Below, piece after piece: positions 48,110 to 57,393 of a stretch of 64,000 bases of DNA. The stretch comes from Gammaproteobacteria bacterium (GTDB taxonomy: Bacteria; Pseudomonadota; Gammaproteobacteria; Steroidobacterales; Foliamicaceae), in the NCBI GenBank assembly GCA_009845905.1, contig VXYS01000004.1:1-64000 (forward strand), in the 5' to 3' direction. The notes under the pieces were generated by a model. It was given only the letters and a program-made list of their open reading frames with translations, had not been told where the DNA came from and made no database searches. Position numbers and translations under genes: made by a program. Positions within the stretch are counted from its first letter, which is position 1. Every line of letters starts with the position of its first letter.

Positions 48110-49033
48110 CTACATGATCGAGGGCTCTTCCACGTGCTCCTGCAGACAGCCCCTGAAGGCCTCGTCCGGGGGCAGGTCCACGTCCCAGAAGCGCGCGATC
48201 ACCCGTTCGCCGGTCATGCCGTTCGTTGCGTCCGTGCATAACCACACGGCCGGCGGCACGATAATGTCGCCGGGCAGCAGGCGGCCGCCGGCGCGCTGAC
48301 CGACAACGCCGGGCACCATCGCCGGCGTGATCAACTCGGTGTCCGACGGCCCGCCGGGCAACAGGATATTCACGTCGATGCCGGTGCCTTTCAGTTCGCC
48401 CGCCCAGCAGCGGTGGGCCGTTTCGAGCGCCGCCTTCGAGGACCCGTAGACGGAATTCCCCGGCCGGACCATGTTGAGCAGGCTGGTGGAGATGGAAATC
48501 ACCTTCCCGAACTTTCGCTCCAGCATGTGCGGCATCGCGGCTTGGGTCATGAAGAAGACGCCGAACAGGTTGGTCTCGAGAATGGCGCGGAACTGGGATT
48601 CCGTGACGTCGTGGAAAGGCGTGATCTTCGAAAGCCGGTCTCCGAACTCTCCATAGGATCGCCCGGCGTTGTTGATCAGGACGTCGATTCGGCCGAACTC
48701 GCGAAGCGTTTCTTCCACGGTGCGGGCGCAATCCTCGGGGCGGGTAACGTCGCCGGCGACCGCAATGCACCGGCCCGCTCCTGCGATGCTCTGCGCTTTA
48801 TCCAGCACAGTCCCCAGCGTGTCGCTGTTGCGCCCGGTCAGCGTCAGTCGCGCGCCGGCGCGCAGCAATTCCTCGGCCATGAACCAACCGAATCCCCTGC
48901 TGCCGCCGGTGATGATGACGACGCGGTCCTTCAGCGACGGATGATGCAGGACCTTCAGGGCGCTCTCGGACCAGGTTCCGGCCGATCCGGCGTCTGCCGG
49001 TGCGTCGCTTCGATTCATGTTGTCGTTGCTCAT
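48110..49033 (-). CDS. Short-chain dehydrogenase/reductase
   Basis: 307 residues. Cofactor loop TGGSRGFGWFMAEE, NNAGRSYGE, and active-site Tyr/Lys in SVYGSSKAALE, with Ser in ISISTSLLN. An N-terminal extension of about 30 residues precedes the fold, and a C-terminal segment after about 270 is longer than usual. 33 bp before the hydrolase on the same strand and divergent from the flavin monooxygenase (47 bp between starts). Substrate unknown. Confidence 0.9.
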   Translation of the reverse strand: MSNDNMNRSDAPADAGSAGTWSESALKVLHHPSLKDRVVIITGGSRGFGWFMAEELLRAGARLTLTGRNSDTLGTVLDKAQSIAGAGRCIAVAGDVTRPEDCARTVEETLREFGRIDVLINNAGRSYGEFGDRLSKITPFHDVTESQFRAILETNLFGVFFMTQAAMPHMLERKFGKVISISTSLLNMVRPGNSVYGSSKAALETAHRCWAGELKGTGIDVNILLPGGPSDTELITPAMVPGVVGQRAGGRLLPGDIIVPPAVWLCTDATNGMTGERVIARFWDVDLPPDEAFRGCLQEHVEEPSIM

Positions 49034-49080
49034 GGCGCTATTATTCCCCGTTCATTTTTCACTATCGTCAGGTGTGAAGG

Positions 49081-50334
49081 ATGCCTCAAGACATAGTTCC
49101 CGCCTCAACAGACTCCGCGATACCGACGCCGGCTGAGCTGACATCGGCCGCCGAGGCGCTGGCTCCGCTTGTTCGCGAGAATGCCGTCCGCTCGGAGGAG
49201 CTGCGCGACCCCGTCCCGGAGGTGGTGGAGGCGCTCAGAAGGGCAGGGCTGCACAAACTGTACAGGCCCCGTCGCTACGGGGGCTACGGCCTCGACTGGG
49301 GGCCTCACTTCACCGTAAGCGAGCGACTCGCGCGGGAGTGCGGATCAACCGGTTGGCTGGTGTCACTGGTTTTTTCCCACATCATCTTTGTCGCGCGATT
49401 CGGTCAGGACGCCCAGGAGGAGTTCTTCACCAACGCCGGCGACGACGCCGTGCTGGCGACCGGTTCGGCCGGTGGGGGCGCCATTCGGCGCGAAGGTTCC
49501 GGGTGGCGGCTGACGGGGCGGTGGGCGTTCGTCAGCGGCGTGAATATAGCAAGCGGCGTCATGGTCACCGCACGCGAAGATCCCGAAGGCGGAATTTCGC
49601 ACTTTGCGTTGCTGCTCCCGGGTGAATATCAGGTTCTGGACACCTGGCATGTCGAGGGCCTCCGTGGCACCGGAAGCCATGATGTCGTTGCCGATCAGGT
49701 GCTGGTGCCGGCACGGCGCGTAGTGACCATTGAAGATTTTGCCAGCATGGATCCGCCGGGCGCCGCGATTGCCGAAAGCTACGTGCACCGCGTTCGGACT
49801 TTCCCCTATCAGGGAAGCTGGTTTCTGGGGCCGCTGCTCGGCTCGGCGCGGGGGGCGCTGGAGTCGTATTGTGAGCAGACCCGGTCTCGCAAGGGAAAGC
49901 TCTTTGGCGAGCCGATCGTGACGCAGGTGCCGGTCCAGGTGCGCGTCGGCGAAGCGTGCGCAAATCTCGACGCCGCGGAGTTGCTGTTTCAGGACGTGAT
50001 CAGGGACCTGCATGCCGCCGGCGCGGCAGGCGAGGAGATTATCGGCGAGCGGCTCCTGCGCATGCGGCGGCTCGTGACATTCGGAGCGCGGCTGTGCACG
50101 TCCACGGCGGACTCCCTGGCGGCCATGATGGGGGTCACGGGGCAAAAGGCATCCAATCCCGTGCAGCGGTTGTACCGCGATTGCCGCGCCATATCCACGC
50201 ATATCGAGCTCAACTGGGATCAGTCCATGGCGCCGACAGGCAAGTTCCGACTGGGCGTGCCGACCGGGGACCCGTTGATCGACGGCGGCGCGACTTCAGC
50301 GGACGCTTCACCCGTCCTAGGCAAACAGATCTGA
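49081..50334 (+). CDS. Flavin-dependent monooxygenase / acyl-CoA dehydrogenase-fold protein (HsaA/HpaB-like)
   Basis: 417 residues with the acyl-CoA dehydrogenase fold but no active-site Glu block. Features AGLHKLYRPRRYGGYGLDW, ATGSAGGGAIRREGSGWRL and LRGTGSHDVVADQVLVP, typical of class D two-component flavin monooxygenases such as HsaA and of dibenzothiophene monooxygenases. These need a separate flavin reductase, not present nearby. The aldo/keto reductase ATG overlaps its stop. Consistent with hydroxylation of an aromatic or polycyclic compound. Confidence 0.82.
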   Translation: MPQDIVPASTDSAIPTPAELTSAAEALAPLVRENAVRSEELRDPVPEVVEALRRAGLHKLYRPRRYGGYGLDWGPHFTVSERLARECGSTGWLVSLVFSHIIFVARFGQDAQEEFFTNAGDDAVLATGSAGGGAIRREGSGWRLTGRWAFVSGVNIASGVMVTAREDPEGGISHFALLLPGEYQVLDTWHVEGLRGTGSHDVVADQVLVPARRVVTIEDFASMDPPGAAIAESYVHRVRTFPYQGSWFLGPLLGSARGALESYCEQTRSRKGKLFGEPIVTQVPVQVRVGEACANLDAAELLFQDVIRDLHAAGAAGEEIIGERLLRMRRLVTFGARLCTSTADSLAAMMGVTGQKASNPVQRLYRDCRAISTHIELNWDQSMAPTGKFRLGVPTGDPLIDGGATSADASPVLGKQI

Positions 50335-51320
50335 TGGCGTTCTCCCTGCCGCGGGTCGCGCTCGGCTGCATGGGTTTCGGATCCAGTCGCTGGCGGTCCT
50401 GGGTCCTCGACGAGCGGGAGTCGATAGAGATACTCGCCCGGGCGCTCGAACTCGGAATCACGTTTTTCGATACCGCCAACGTGTACTCCACGGGTCGTAG
50501 CGAGCGCGTGCTCGGGCGCATGTTGCGCGCGGCCGCGGCGCGCGAGCGCGTCATCATCGCAACCAAGTTCTATTTCCCGGTCGGTGAGGGTGAGATGGGC
50601 CTCTCCGCCGGTAACGTGAAGGCCTCCTGCGAGGCCTCGCTGCGGCGACTGAGCATCGAGACTATCGATCTGCTGCAGATACACCTCTATGACGAAGCGA
50701 CCCCCGTGGAAGAAACGATGGATGCGCTGGCCAGGCTGGTGCGGGAAGGCAAGGTGCGCCACCTGGGGGCGAGCAATCTTCGCGCCTGGCAGCTCGCCAA
50801 GATGAACTTCACGGCCCGGGCGAACGGCTGGCCCGAGTTCGAGACCGTGCAGGCGCACTTCAACCTGCTGTATCGCGAGGAAGAACGCGATCTCCTGCCG
50901 TTCTGCATCGATCAGGGTATCGCCGTTTTGCCCTGGAGCCCGCTCGCGCGCGGCCGGCTGGCGCGCCCGCGCGACCCCCTGGCCACTCCGCGTGCAAGGG
51001 TGGACGACGTGGCGGACCAGTTGTATGGTGCGCCTCGCGACGATGTGCTCGACGTGCTGGCGGAGGTGTCGGACGAATATGGAATCAAGCCCGCCTGCGC
51101 GGCCCTGGCCTGGCTGTGGACCCGGCCAGGCGTGACGACCCCGGTTGTCGGCGCGACCCGTCTCGAACACATTGAGGATGCGCTGTCCGCGGCCGAAATG
51201 TCGCTTCCCGACGCGATGCTGAGCCGGTTGAATGAAACCTACCGTACCCGCCCGTACATCGGGCTTCCGGAAACGGCCAGCAATCAGACCGTCCTGGAAA
51301 CAATAGATTCATGCCAATAG
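50334..51320 (+). CDS. Aldo/keto reductase
   Basis: 328 residues from ATG 50334, overlapping the previous stop (TGATG). Catalytic set: Asp and Tyr in FFDTANVYSTGRSE, Lys in IIATKFYFP and His in LLQIHLYDEATP; NADPH-binding VVGATRLEHIEDAL near the C-terminus. The first helix GCMGFGSSRW places it among AKR11/12-like bacterial enzymes. Probably reduces an aldehyde or ketone intermediate of the cluster. Confidence 0.92.
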   Translation: MAFSLPRVALGCMGFGSSRWRSWVLDERESIEILARALELGITFFDTANVYSTGRSERVLGRMLRAAAARERVIIATKFYFPVGEGEMGLSAGNVKASCEASLRRLSIETIDLLQIHLYDEATPVEETMDALARLVREGKVRHLGASNLRAWQLAKMNFTARANGWPEFETVQAHFNLLYREEERDLLPFCIDQGIAVLPWSPLARGRLARPRDPLATPRARVDDVADQLYGAPRDDVLDVLAEVSDEYGIKPACAALAWLWTRPGVTTPVVGATRLEHIEDALSAAEMSLPDAMLSRLNETYRTRPYIGLPETASNQTVLETIDSCQ

Positions 51321-51351
51321 ACGCACCACTCACTTACATCAGGAGAAAAAG

Positions 51352-52068
51352 ATGAGCAATACCTGGTTGATTTCCGGCGCCAATCGCGGCATCGGCCTTG
51401 GATACGCAACACAACTTCTTGCCATGGGAGAAAAGGTGATTGCCGGAGTTCGCGACCCGGACAATGCGGAATCGCTGACCAAATTGACCAGGCAATACAA
51501 ACCTTTACTCAGTATCGGTCGATTGGACATGAACGACTGGGACTCCATCGATTCCTTTGCAGGGAATCTGGAAGAGGAGCGAGTCGATTATTTGATCAAC
51601 AACGCCGGTCTGTATGGCGGAAGCTGGACCGAGGACTCTCACAGGCAAAGCGCGGACAGCATGGACTACGAGCTTTGGGAAGAGATCATGCGCGTCAACG
51701 TGATCGCTCAGTTCCGGCTGACCCGGGCATTGGAAGGGTCACTGATGCGGGGCGACCAACCACTGGTGGTCATGATGTCGTCAGACATGGGATCCATCGG
51801 CAACAACGACATGGGGCAGAGTTACGCTTACCGGACAAGCAAGGCCGCGCTGAACATGATTGCCAGGAGCCTTGCGGTTGACTTGAGGGAACGCGGGATT
51901 CGAGTCATTTCCATGGCGCCTGGATGGACACAGACCGCATTGGGTGGATGGACCGCCACATGGAGCGTCGAAGACAGCGTGGCGAAACAGATCAAGGTCA
52001 TCACGACCCTGGGACCGGAGGACACCGGCAAGTTCCTCAACCTGCATGGCGAGTCCGTGCCCTGGTGA
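51352..52068 (+). CDS. Short-chain dehydrogenase (C-factor/CsgA-like)
   Basis: 238 residues. SGANRGIGLGYATQ, NNAGLYGG, Ser in VMMSSDMGSI and YAYRTSKAAL give the complete SDR set. The C-terminal GLYA-like end (APGWTQTALGG) resembles CsgA-type SDRs. RBS AGGAG precedes the ATG. The membrane-protein gene follows after 3 bp. Local GC is lower than its neighbours, which may mean later acquisition. Confidence 0.9.
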   Translation: MSNTWLISGANRGIGLGYATQLLAMGEKVIAGVRDPDNAESLTKLTRQYKPLLSIGRLDMNDWDSIDSFAGNLEEERVDYLINNAGLYGGSWTEDSHRQSADSMDYELWEEIMRVNVIAQFRLTRALEGSLMRGDQPLVVMMSSDMGSIGNNDMGQSYAYRTSKAALNMIARSLAVDLRERGIRVISMAPGWTQTALGGWTATWSVEDSVAKQIKVITTLGPEDTGKFLNLHGESVPW

Positions 52069-52071
52069 CGC

Positions 52072-52737
52072 ATGCCCGTTGACGCACTCCTCGTTATCCA
52101 CATCGCCGTGCTCGGGTACTGGCTGGGCGCCGAGTTCGTCATCAACAGCGAATTCCGCTTTGTCTGCCGGGCGGCGTCCATGCCCTTCGAGGAGCGCAAG
52201 CGCCTGATGGAGCATGTCATGGACGTGGACCAGCACGTTCGCTATGCGCTGGTGCTCCAGGCCGGCCTGGGAACCGTCCTGTCGGCGCTGCTCGGCTATT
52301 TCCCCGGAGGCGCAACTCTGGCCTGGGCAGCAGGCCTCGCCACACTGCTATGGCTGGCGTTCGTCGAGACCGTCCACCGCCTGAGGCACCGCGCATCCGG
52401 CAAGCAACTGGCGTTTCTGGACCGCCTGGTCCGATACGTGCTGCTGGCGGCGCTGGTGCTGGGCGGCCTTGCCGCGGTCTTCGGGGCATTGGCGCTTCAG
52501 GCCTGGCTGGCATGGAAGCTCGTTCTCTTCGGCGCCGTCATCGCCAGCGGCATCGGCATCCGCTACTACATCATCCAGTTCTTCGGCATCTGGCGGCAAA
52601 TCGAAGCATCCGGCTCCAACCCCTCGCGCGAACGCGCAATCCGCAAAAACTACGCGGCCGGCACCTCAATCCTGGGCTTGCTCTGGCTCTGCATAGCCGC
52701 CATCACCGCCCTCTCCATCCTAAAACCCGACACCTGA
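52072..52737 (+). CDS. Predicted integral membrane protein of unknown function
   Basis: 221 residues with about five or six hydrophobic helices (about 5-25, 60-80, 84-100, 120-160, 195-215). Conserved-looking polar spots are HIAVLGYWLGAEFVIN near the start and YYIIQFFGIWRQ. I do not recognise the family. Starts 3 bp after the SDR stop and ends before a palindromic element. Confidence 0.72.
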   Translation: MPVDALLVIHIAVLGYWLGAEFVINSEFRFVCRAASMPFEERKRLMEHVMDVDQHVRYALVLQAGLGTVLSALLGYFPGGATLAWAAGLATLLWLAFVETVHRLRHRASGKQLAFLDRLVRYVLLAALVLGGLAAVFGALALQAWLAWKLVLFGAVIASGIGIRYYIIQFFGIWRQIEASGSNPSRERAIRKNYAAGTSILGLLWLCIAAITALSILKPDT

Positions 52738-52763
52738 AACCCGGCGCTTGAGCATAGGTTACA

Positions 52764-52861
52764 GCCTATTCCGCTCCCCTCACTGTGGAGAGCGTTGGAG
52801 CCAGGATGGCGGAACCGAGCCAGGGATGGCGCCTCGCCACAGTGAGGGGAGCGGAATAGGC
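52764..52861. repeat. Palindromic element, type B copy 3
   Basis: A perfect 25-bp inverted repeat (52764-52788 and 52837-52861) encloses a 48-bp core. The core, on the plus strand, contains GCGTTGGAGCCAGGATGGCGG and matches the reverse complement of the core at 22261-22301 with a few changes. The arms are unrelated to the other copies. It separates the convergent ends of the membrane-protein gene and the TGS GTPase gene. Confidence 0.9.
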
Positions 52862-52881
52862 GAGGGTTGGCAATACCAAGC

Positions 52882-53925
52882 CTAGCGGTGGTGCAATTCC
52901 AGGATGTCGCCGTCGTGAATGAGGTGCTTCGGACTCACCTGTTGCCCGTCATAGACCTTCTCCCCCCATATCCGCGCAAACCGCAGGCTCCCCGCAATGT
53001 CCTTGTGCACCAGCGAAGCCAGCTCGCTCACCGTGGCGCCATGCCGCAGCGTGAACGGCCGTCCCAGATCGGGAGGCTTGCCCGGCGTCTTGGTGTAGGC
53101 CCGCACCACGCCGAGTCCTCTGAACAGAAACTCGGGTATCGCCCCCAGGTTGTCCCCGGTCTCGGCGGACACGGCAAGCGCCGGAAAGTCAAGCTTCCCG
53201 CTTAAAGCATCCAGCCGCTCCCGATAGTCACCCAGGTCGGTCTTGTTGGCCACCAGCAGGGCAGGGAGGCGGATCCGGAACAAGTCCTCGAAAGTTTCCT
53301 GCTTGCGAGAGCGGCGCTTCCTGCGGCGGCGCTTGCGCGGATCCGGCAGTCCCGGCCATTCGGGAACGAAGGTCACGCGCTTCTCGGCCATCTTGTCCAG
53401 CACGATCCCGATCTCCCCGGCACAGTCCGGCGAGGCGATATCCACGACCAGCAACGCACCGTCGGCGGGCTGCAGGGCGGTCGCCAGCCAGGGCTGTGTG
53501 CGCTCCAGGGCTACCGGGGGCAGGTCCACCAACTGAAAATGGATGTCGTGATAGGGCGCCATCCCCGGTATCGGCGTTTCCGTGGTATGCGGCCAGGCGC
53601 CGACGGTGGACTGCGATCCCGTGAGCGCCGAGTGCAGTTGCGACTTGCCGGCGTTGGGCGCGCCCAGCAGCGCCACCTGGGCCGCCCCTTCGCGGCGCAC
53701 GGCGTGGGCGGGGCCGGAACGCGCGCCTCCCTTGCGCGGACGGGACAGCTCGGTGGTGAGCTGCTTGATCCGGGTCTTGATATCCGCCTGGACGTGCTCG
53801 GTGCCCTTGTGCTTCGGGATGAGCCGCAGCATCTCCCGCAGGCAGCGCAGGCGGTCCTGGGGTTCCCTGGCCTCGCGAAACGCCTGCTCGGCCTTCTTGT
53901 ATTCCTGCGTGACGTTGGTGGGCAT
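52882..53925 (-). CDS. TGS-domain GTPase (DRG/Obg-like family)
   Basis: 347 residues from ATG 53925; the longer open frame upstream is antisense to pyrB. A helical N-terminal region (about 1-75) resembling DRG proteins, then the G domain with G1 GAPNAGKSQL, G3-like VDLPPVAL and G4 NKTDLGD, an inserted basic stretch (RKRRRRKRRSRKQ) and a C-terminal TGS domain (about 275-347; RHGATVSELASLVHKDI). Such GTPases bind ribosomes or RNA. Divergent from pyrB with 63 bp between starts. Confidence 0.85.
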   Translation of the reverse strand: MPTNVTQEYKKAEQAFREAREPQDRLRCLREMLRLIPKHKGTEHVQADIKTRIKQLTTELSRPRKGGARSGPAHAVRREGAAQVALLGAPNAGKSQLHSALTGSQSTVGAWPHTTETPIPGMAPYHDIHFQLVDLPPVALERTQPWLATALQPADGALLVVDIASPDCAGEIGIVLDKMAEKRVTFVPEWPGLPDPRKRRRRKRRSRKQETFEDLFRIRLPALLVANKTDLGDYRERLDALSGKLDFPALAVSAETGDNLGAIPEFLFRGLGVVRAYTKTPGKPPDLGRPFTLRHGATVSELASLVHKDIAGSLRFARIWGEKVYDGQQVSPKHLIHDGDILELHHR

Positions 53926-53988
53926 GGCGGCGAAAAGTTTACCCGTGACGCGACACCGGCGGCGCCGTTCAACGATAATGGCGCCGGT

Positions 53989-54975
53989 ATGGGGAGTAAC
54001 GGGTTGTTTCACGTTATCGATACCCGGCAGTTCGACCGGCCGATGCTCGACCGTCTGTGCCGCCTGGCGACCCACATCCGGACCCTCGCGAAATCGCGAT
54101 CCGGCGCGCAAACCCTGCAGCGGCTGGCGCCCAACCGCCGCGCCATGCTCTATTTCACGCAGCCTTCCACCCGGACCTTCCTGTCCTTCAACAGCGCCTG
54201 CCACATCCTCGGCATGCAGACCAGCGAAATCCGCAATCCGTCCATCTCCTCGGAGGTGAAGGGCGAGACCTTCGAAGACAGCATCCGCACCTTCAGTTCC
54301 TATGCGGACATCATCATCATGCGCACCCCGGAAGGCGGAAAGGCCGCGCGCGCGGCCGAGCTCATGGACTCCATTCCGCGCCCCGTCCCGGTCATCAACG
54401 CCGGCAGCGGTCCCGACCAGCATCCCACCCAGGCCCTGCTGGACATCTACACGCTGGAGCGCAGCTTCGAGAAGCGCGGCGGCATCGACGGCAGGACCAT
54501 CGCCATGATGGGCGACCTGCGCCGCGGCAGGACGGTCCGGTCGCTCAGCTACCTGATGAAGAACTACCGGGACGTTCGCCTGCGGTTCGTCGCGCCGCCG
54601 GGTTTCGAGATCAAGCAGGACATCCTCGATCATCTCGACGAGCACGGCGTCGAGTACGCGTGCACCAGCCGGCTGGATGACGTGCTGGGCGACCTGGACG
54701 CGTTGTACGTAACGCGGCTGCAGGAGGAATACGACGAGCAGAACGAATCCGAGAACGCCGATTACGCGTCCTACTCGATCGGTCCCGAACAACTGCGGCG
54801 CTTTCCCTCCTACGCGATCATCATGCATCCGCTGCCGCGGGGGCCTGAACTCGACCCCGGCATCGACAATGACCCGCGCGTCATGTACTGGCGCCAGGAA
54901 CGAAACGGCATGTGGATGCGGGTCGCGCTGTTGGCGGCAATTTTCGACCTGGACGGCGACCTGAATGTGAACTGA
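53989..54975 (+). CDS. pyrB: Aspartate carbamoyltransferase (catalytic chain)
   Basis: 328 residues from ATG 53989. Carbamoyl-phosphate site FTQPSTRTFLSFNSA, HPTQALLDIYTLE, GDLRRGRTVRSLSY and the aspartate-binding HPLPRGPELDP are diagnostic for transcarbamylases of the PyrB branch. Makes carbamoyl-aspartate for pyrimidine synthesis. No pyrI, pyrC or pyrR is near; instead the acylase gene starts 2 bp after its stop in one operon with an argininosuccinate-lyase-like fusion, so a specialised transcarbamylase role is possible. Confidence 0.9.
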   Translation: MGSNGLFHVIDTRQFDRPMLDRLCRLATHIRTLAKSRSGAQTLQRLAPNRRAMLYFTQPSTRTFLSFNSACHILGMQTSEIRNPSISSEVKGETFEDSIRTFSSYADIIIMRTPEGGKAARAAELMDSIPRPVPVINAGSGPDQHPTQALLDIYTLERSFEKRGGIDGRTIAMMGDLRRGRTVRSLSYLMKNYRDVRLRFVAPPGFEIKQDILDHLDEHGVEYACTSRLDDVLGDLDALYVTRLQEEYDEQNESENADYASYSIGPEQLRRFPSYAIIMHPLPRGPELDPGIDNDPRVMYWRQERNGMWMRVALLAAIFDLDGDLNVN

Positions 54976-54977
54976 AA

Positions 54978-57371
54978 GTGATAAAGAAATTAGCTATTTC
55001 ATTTATCACATTGATATCAATAGTAGTTCTGATATCCTTGGTGGCCTTCTTCTGGTTGCGCACCAGCAACATTCCGACCCGCGCGGGGACCGTCGACAAG
55101 CCTGTCCGTTTGAGCGTGCTGGATGCGCCCGTTACGGTCAGGCGGGACCGCTACGGAGTCCCTTACATCCATGCGCAGTCGCTGGCGGACGCCATCCGGG
55201 CGCAGGGATTCGTCACCGCGCAGGACCGGCTGACCCAGATGCTCCTGACCCGCGAAGCGGTCAATGGACGTCTGGCCGAACAGATCGGTCCTCGCGGAGA
55301 AAGCAACGACATCCGCGTGCGGGTGCTCGGAATCCGGCAACTGGCCCGTCGGTTTGCGGCCGGGCTCGAGTCGCCCAGCCGGGAAATGCACGAGTGGTAT
55401 CTCGAGGGCGTCAATGCCTATATCGGCACGCAGGAGCATGAGTTTCCGCTCACGGTGCGCATATCCGGAACGACACCGGCGCCCTACACGCTGGAGGACA
55501 TCTGCGCGCACTACCTTCTCCAGGCGTACGACCTTACCGAGAACTGGCGTTCCGAATGGCTGGCCCAGCGTCTGGTGGACCGGCTGGGACGCGAGAAGGC
55601 CGCACAAATCTCGCTCGTCAGCGTAAACCCGGATGACGGCAGCCGGTGGGCATCGGATTACGCGCTCGCAGCGCGGGAACCGCTGTTGTCGATGCGCGAG
55701 CAACCGCAAATCGAGGCCAGCCCGGTCGGCGGCTCCAACAGCTGGGCTACATCGGGGCGGCGGTCGCGGCGGGGAGCGCCGATACTGGCCAACGATCCGC
55801 ACCTCGACGCCCGCCGGCTTCCCGGCATCTGGTATCCGCTGGGCCTGATTACGCCCGATTGGCGGGCCGTGGGAGTGGCCGCGGCGGGATGGCCCGGACT
55901 GGCCGTGGGACGGTCCGATTCCATCGCCTGGGGCGTCACCAATTCGGCTGCCGACACGGCGGACCTGTTCATCGAGCAGGACGATCCCGCACAGGACGGC
56001 CACTACCTGGAAGGCGAACTGTCCTTGCCCTACGAGGTGGTCAGCGAGACCGTGCGGGTACGGGACCCGGATTCTCCCGGCGGCTTTCGTGAACGAACTT
56101 TCATGGTCCGGCGCAGCCGGCGCGGGCCGGTGGTTTCCGACGCGCTGATCGAGGATGCGCACGGGCGCTCCCTGTCGCTGCGCTGGAGCGTAGCCGAGAA
56201 CGTCGGCAGCCAGGTGGGCGTCGATCGATTGATGCTGGCGAAGGATGTCGCCGAAGCCGGCGAGGCTATCCGTGACATCGTGGGCGCCCTCAACTACAAC
56301 GTGGCCGACACCCGCGGGAACATCGCCCACTTCACCTCCGGTCATGTTCCGGTCCGGCTTAGGGGGGACGGCGCTCTACCGCTGCAGGTAACGGACGGGC
56401 AGGACAACTGGAGCGGGTTCGTCCCCTTCGAACGGGCCCCGTCGTCGCTGAATCCGCAAAGAGGCTGGGTGGGCAACGCCAATCACCGGACCGTCAGCGC
56501 AGACTTCGACGGCATCTGGAGCAGCTACTCGGCCCCTTCCTGGCGCTACCGCCGCATGCTGGAACTGTTCGACAACGACCGGGTGTTCTCCGCCGAAGAA
56601 CACTGGGCGGCGATCACCGACACCAGGAACACGCTGGCCCGCGACCTGGTGCCGCTGTTTCTGCCGGCCCTGGAAGGCGCTCCCGAAACACAGCCGGCGG
56701 CGGATGTCCTCGTTGACTGGGATTACCGCGACGATGCCGGGAAGGCCGCGCCGGCGCTGTTCCAGTTGATGATGCGTGCGCTCGTGAGCCGGATCTTCGC
56801 CGACGAACTGGATACCCTGATCCAGAGTTTCCGGAGCTCTCCCTACTTCTGGCAGGAACGCATTCATTCGATGCTGAATTCCAGCGAATCGGACTGGTTC
56901 GACAACATCAATACTCCGCAAACCGAGGACCGGGACGACCTGATCCGGGGAGCGGCACTGGACGCCTGGCGGCAACTCGAGGCAAGCCTGGGAGGGAACC
57001 CGCGCGACTGGCGCTGGGGCGATACCAGCCGGCTCAGGATTTCCAGTCCCATCCCGACAGGCAACAGGTTCGTAAACCGTTTATTGGGCGGTGGCGATTT
57101 TCCGCGTACCGGATCTACGGAGACCTTGTGGGGATCGTACGGCAGTCCGTCGTTCGGCGCCTGGGCGATCGATTCTCTGCGCTTCGTCGCCGATCTCGGC
57201 GATCCGGACAAGGTGCTGGCGGTCATTCCCGGCGGCGTCAGCGGACGCCTGTTCGACCCGCACCTGAACGACCAGCTGACGTTGTGGCTGTCCGGAGAAA
57301 TCAACTACTGGTGGTTCTCCGATGAGGCCATCAGCGCCAATACGCGCAAGGAAATCACGCTGGCGCCATGA
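54978..57371 (+). CDS. Penicillin-acylase-family N-terminal-nucleophile hydrolase, copy 1
   Basis: 797 residues from GTG 54978. A membrane-anchor or signal helix (KKLAISFITLISIVVLIS) starts it. The nucleophile is predicted as Ser253 in VGGSNSWATSG; cleavage after Gly252 would give an alpha chain of about 225 residues after signal removal and a beta chain of about 545, the usual sizes. Family members hydrolyse amides of beta-lactams, acyl-homoserine lactones or fatty-acylated peptides. A close paralogue follows after 22 bp. Confidence 0.93.
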   Translation: MIKKLAISFITLISIVVLISLVAFFWLRTSNIPTRAGTVDKPVRLSVLDAPVTVRRDRYGVPYIHAQSLADAIRAQGFVTAQDRLTQMLLTREAVNGRLAEQIGPRGESNDIRVRVLGIRQLARRFAAGLESPSREMHEWYLEGVNAYIGTQEHEFPLTVRISGTTPAPYTLEDICAHYLLQAYDLTENWRSEWLAQRLVDRLGREKAAQISLVSVNPDDGSRWASDYALAAREPLLSMREQPQIEASPVGGSNSWATSGRRSRRGAPILANDPHLDARRLPGIWYPLGLITPDWRAVGVAAAGWPGLAVGRSDSIAWGVTNSAADTADLFIEQDDPAQDGHYLEGELSLPYEVVSETVRVRDPDSPGGFRERTFMVRRSRRGPVVSDALIEDAHGRSLSLRWSVAENVGSQVGVDRLMLAKDVAEAGEAIRDIVGALNYNVADTRGNIAHFTSGHVPVRLRGDGALPLQVTDGQDNWSGFVPFERAPSSLNPQRGWVGNANHRTVSADFDGIWSSYSAPSWRYRRMLELFDNDRVFSAEEHWAAITDTRNTLARDLVPLFLPALEGAPETQPAADVLVDWDYRDDAGKAAPALFQLMMRALVSRIFADELDTLIQSFRSSPYFWQERIHSMLNSSESDWFDNINTPQTEDRDDLIRGAALDAWRQLEASLGGNPRDWRWGDTSRLRISSPIPTGNRFVNRLLGGGDFPRTGSTETLWGSYGSPSFGAWAIDSLRFVADLGDPDKVLAVIPGGVSGRLFDPHLNDQLTLWLSGEINYWWFSDEAISANTRKEITLAP

Positions 57372-57393
57372 AACTGACCCGAGAGGACCCGCA

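Noticed and set aside
52882..54828. 648-codon minus-strand frame covering the GTPase and pyrB
   Set aside because: The N-terminal 301 codons are antisense to pyrB; the GTPase family begins at ATG 53925.
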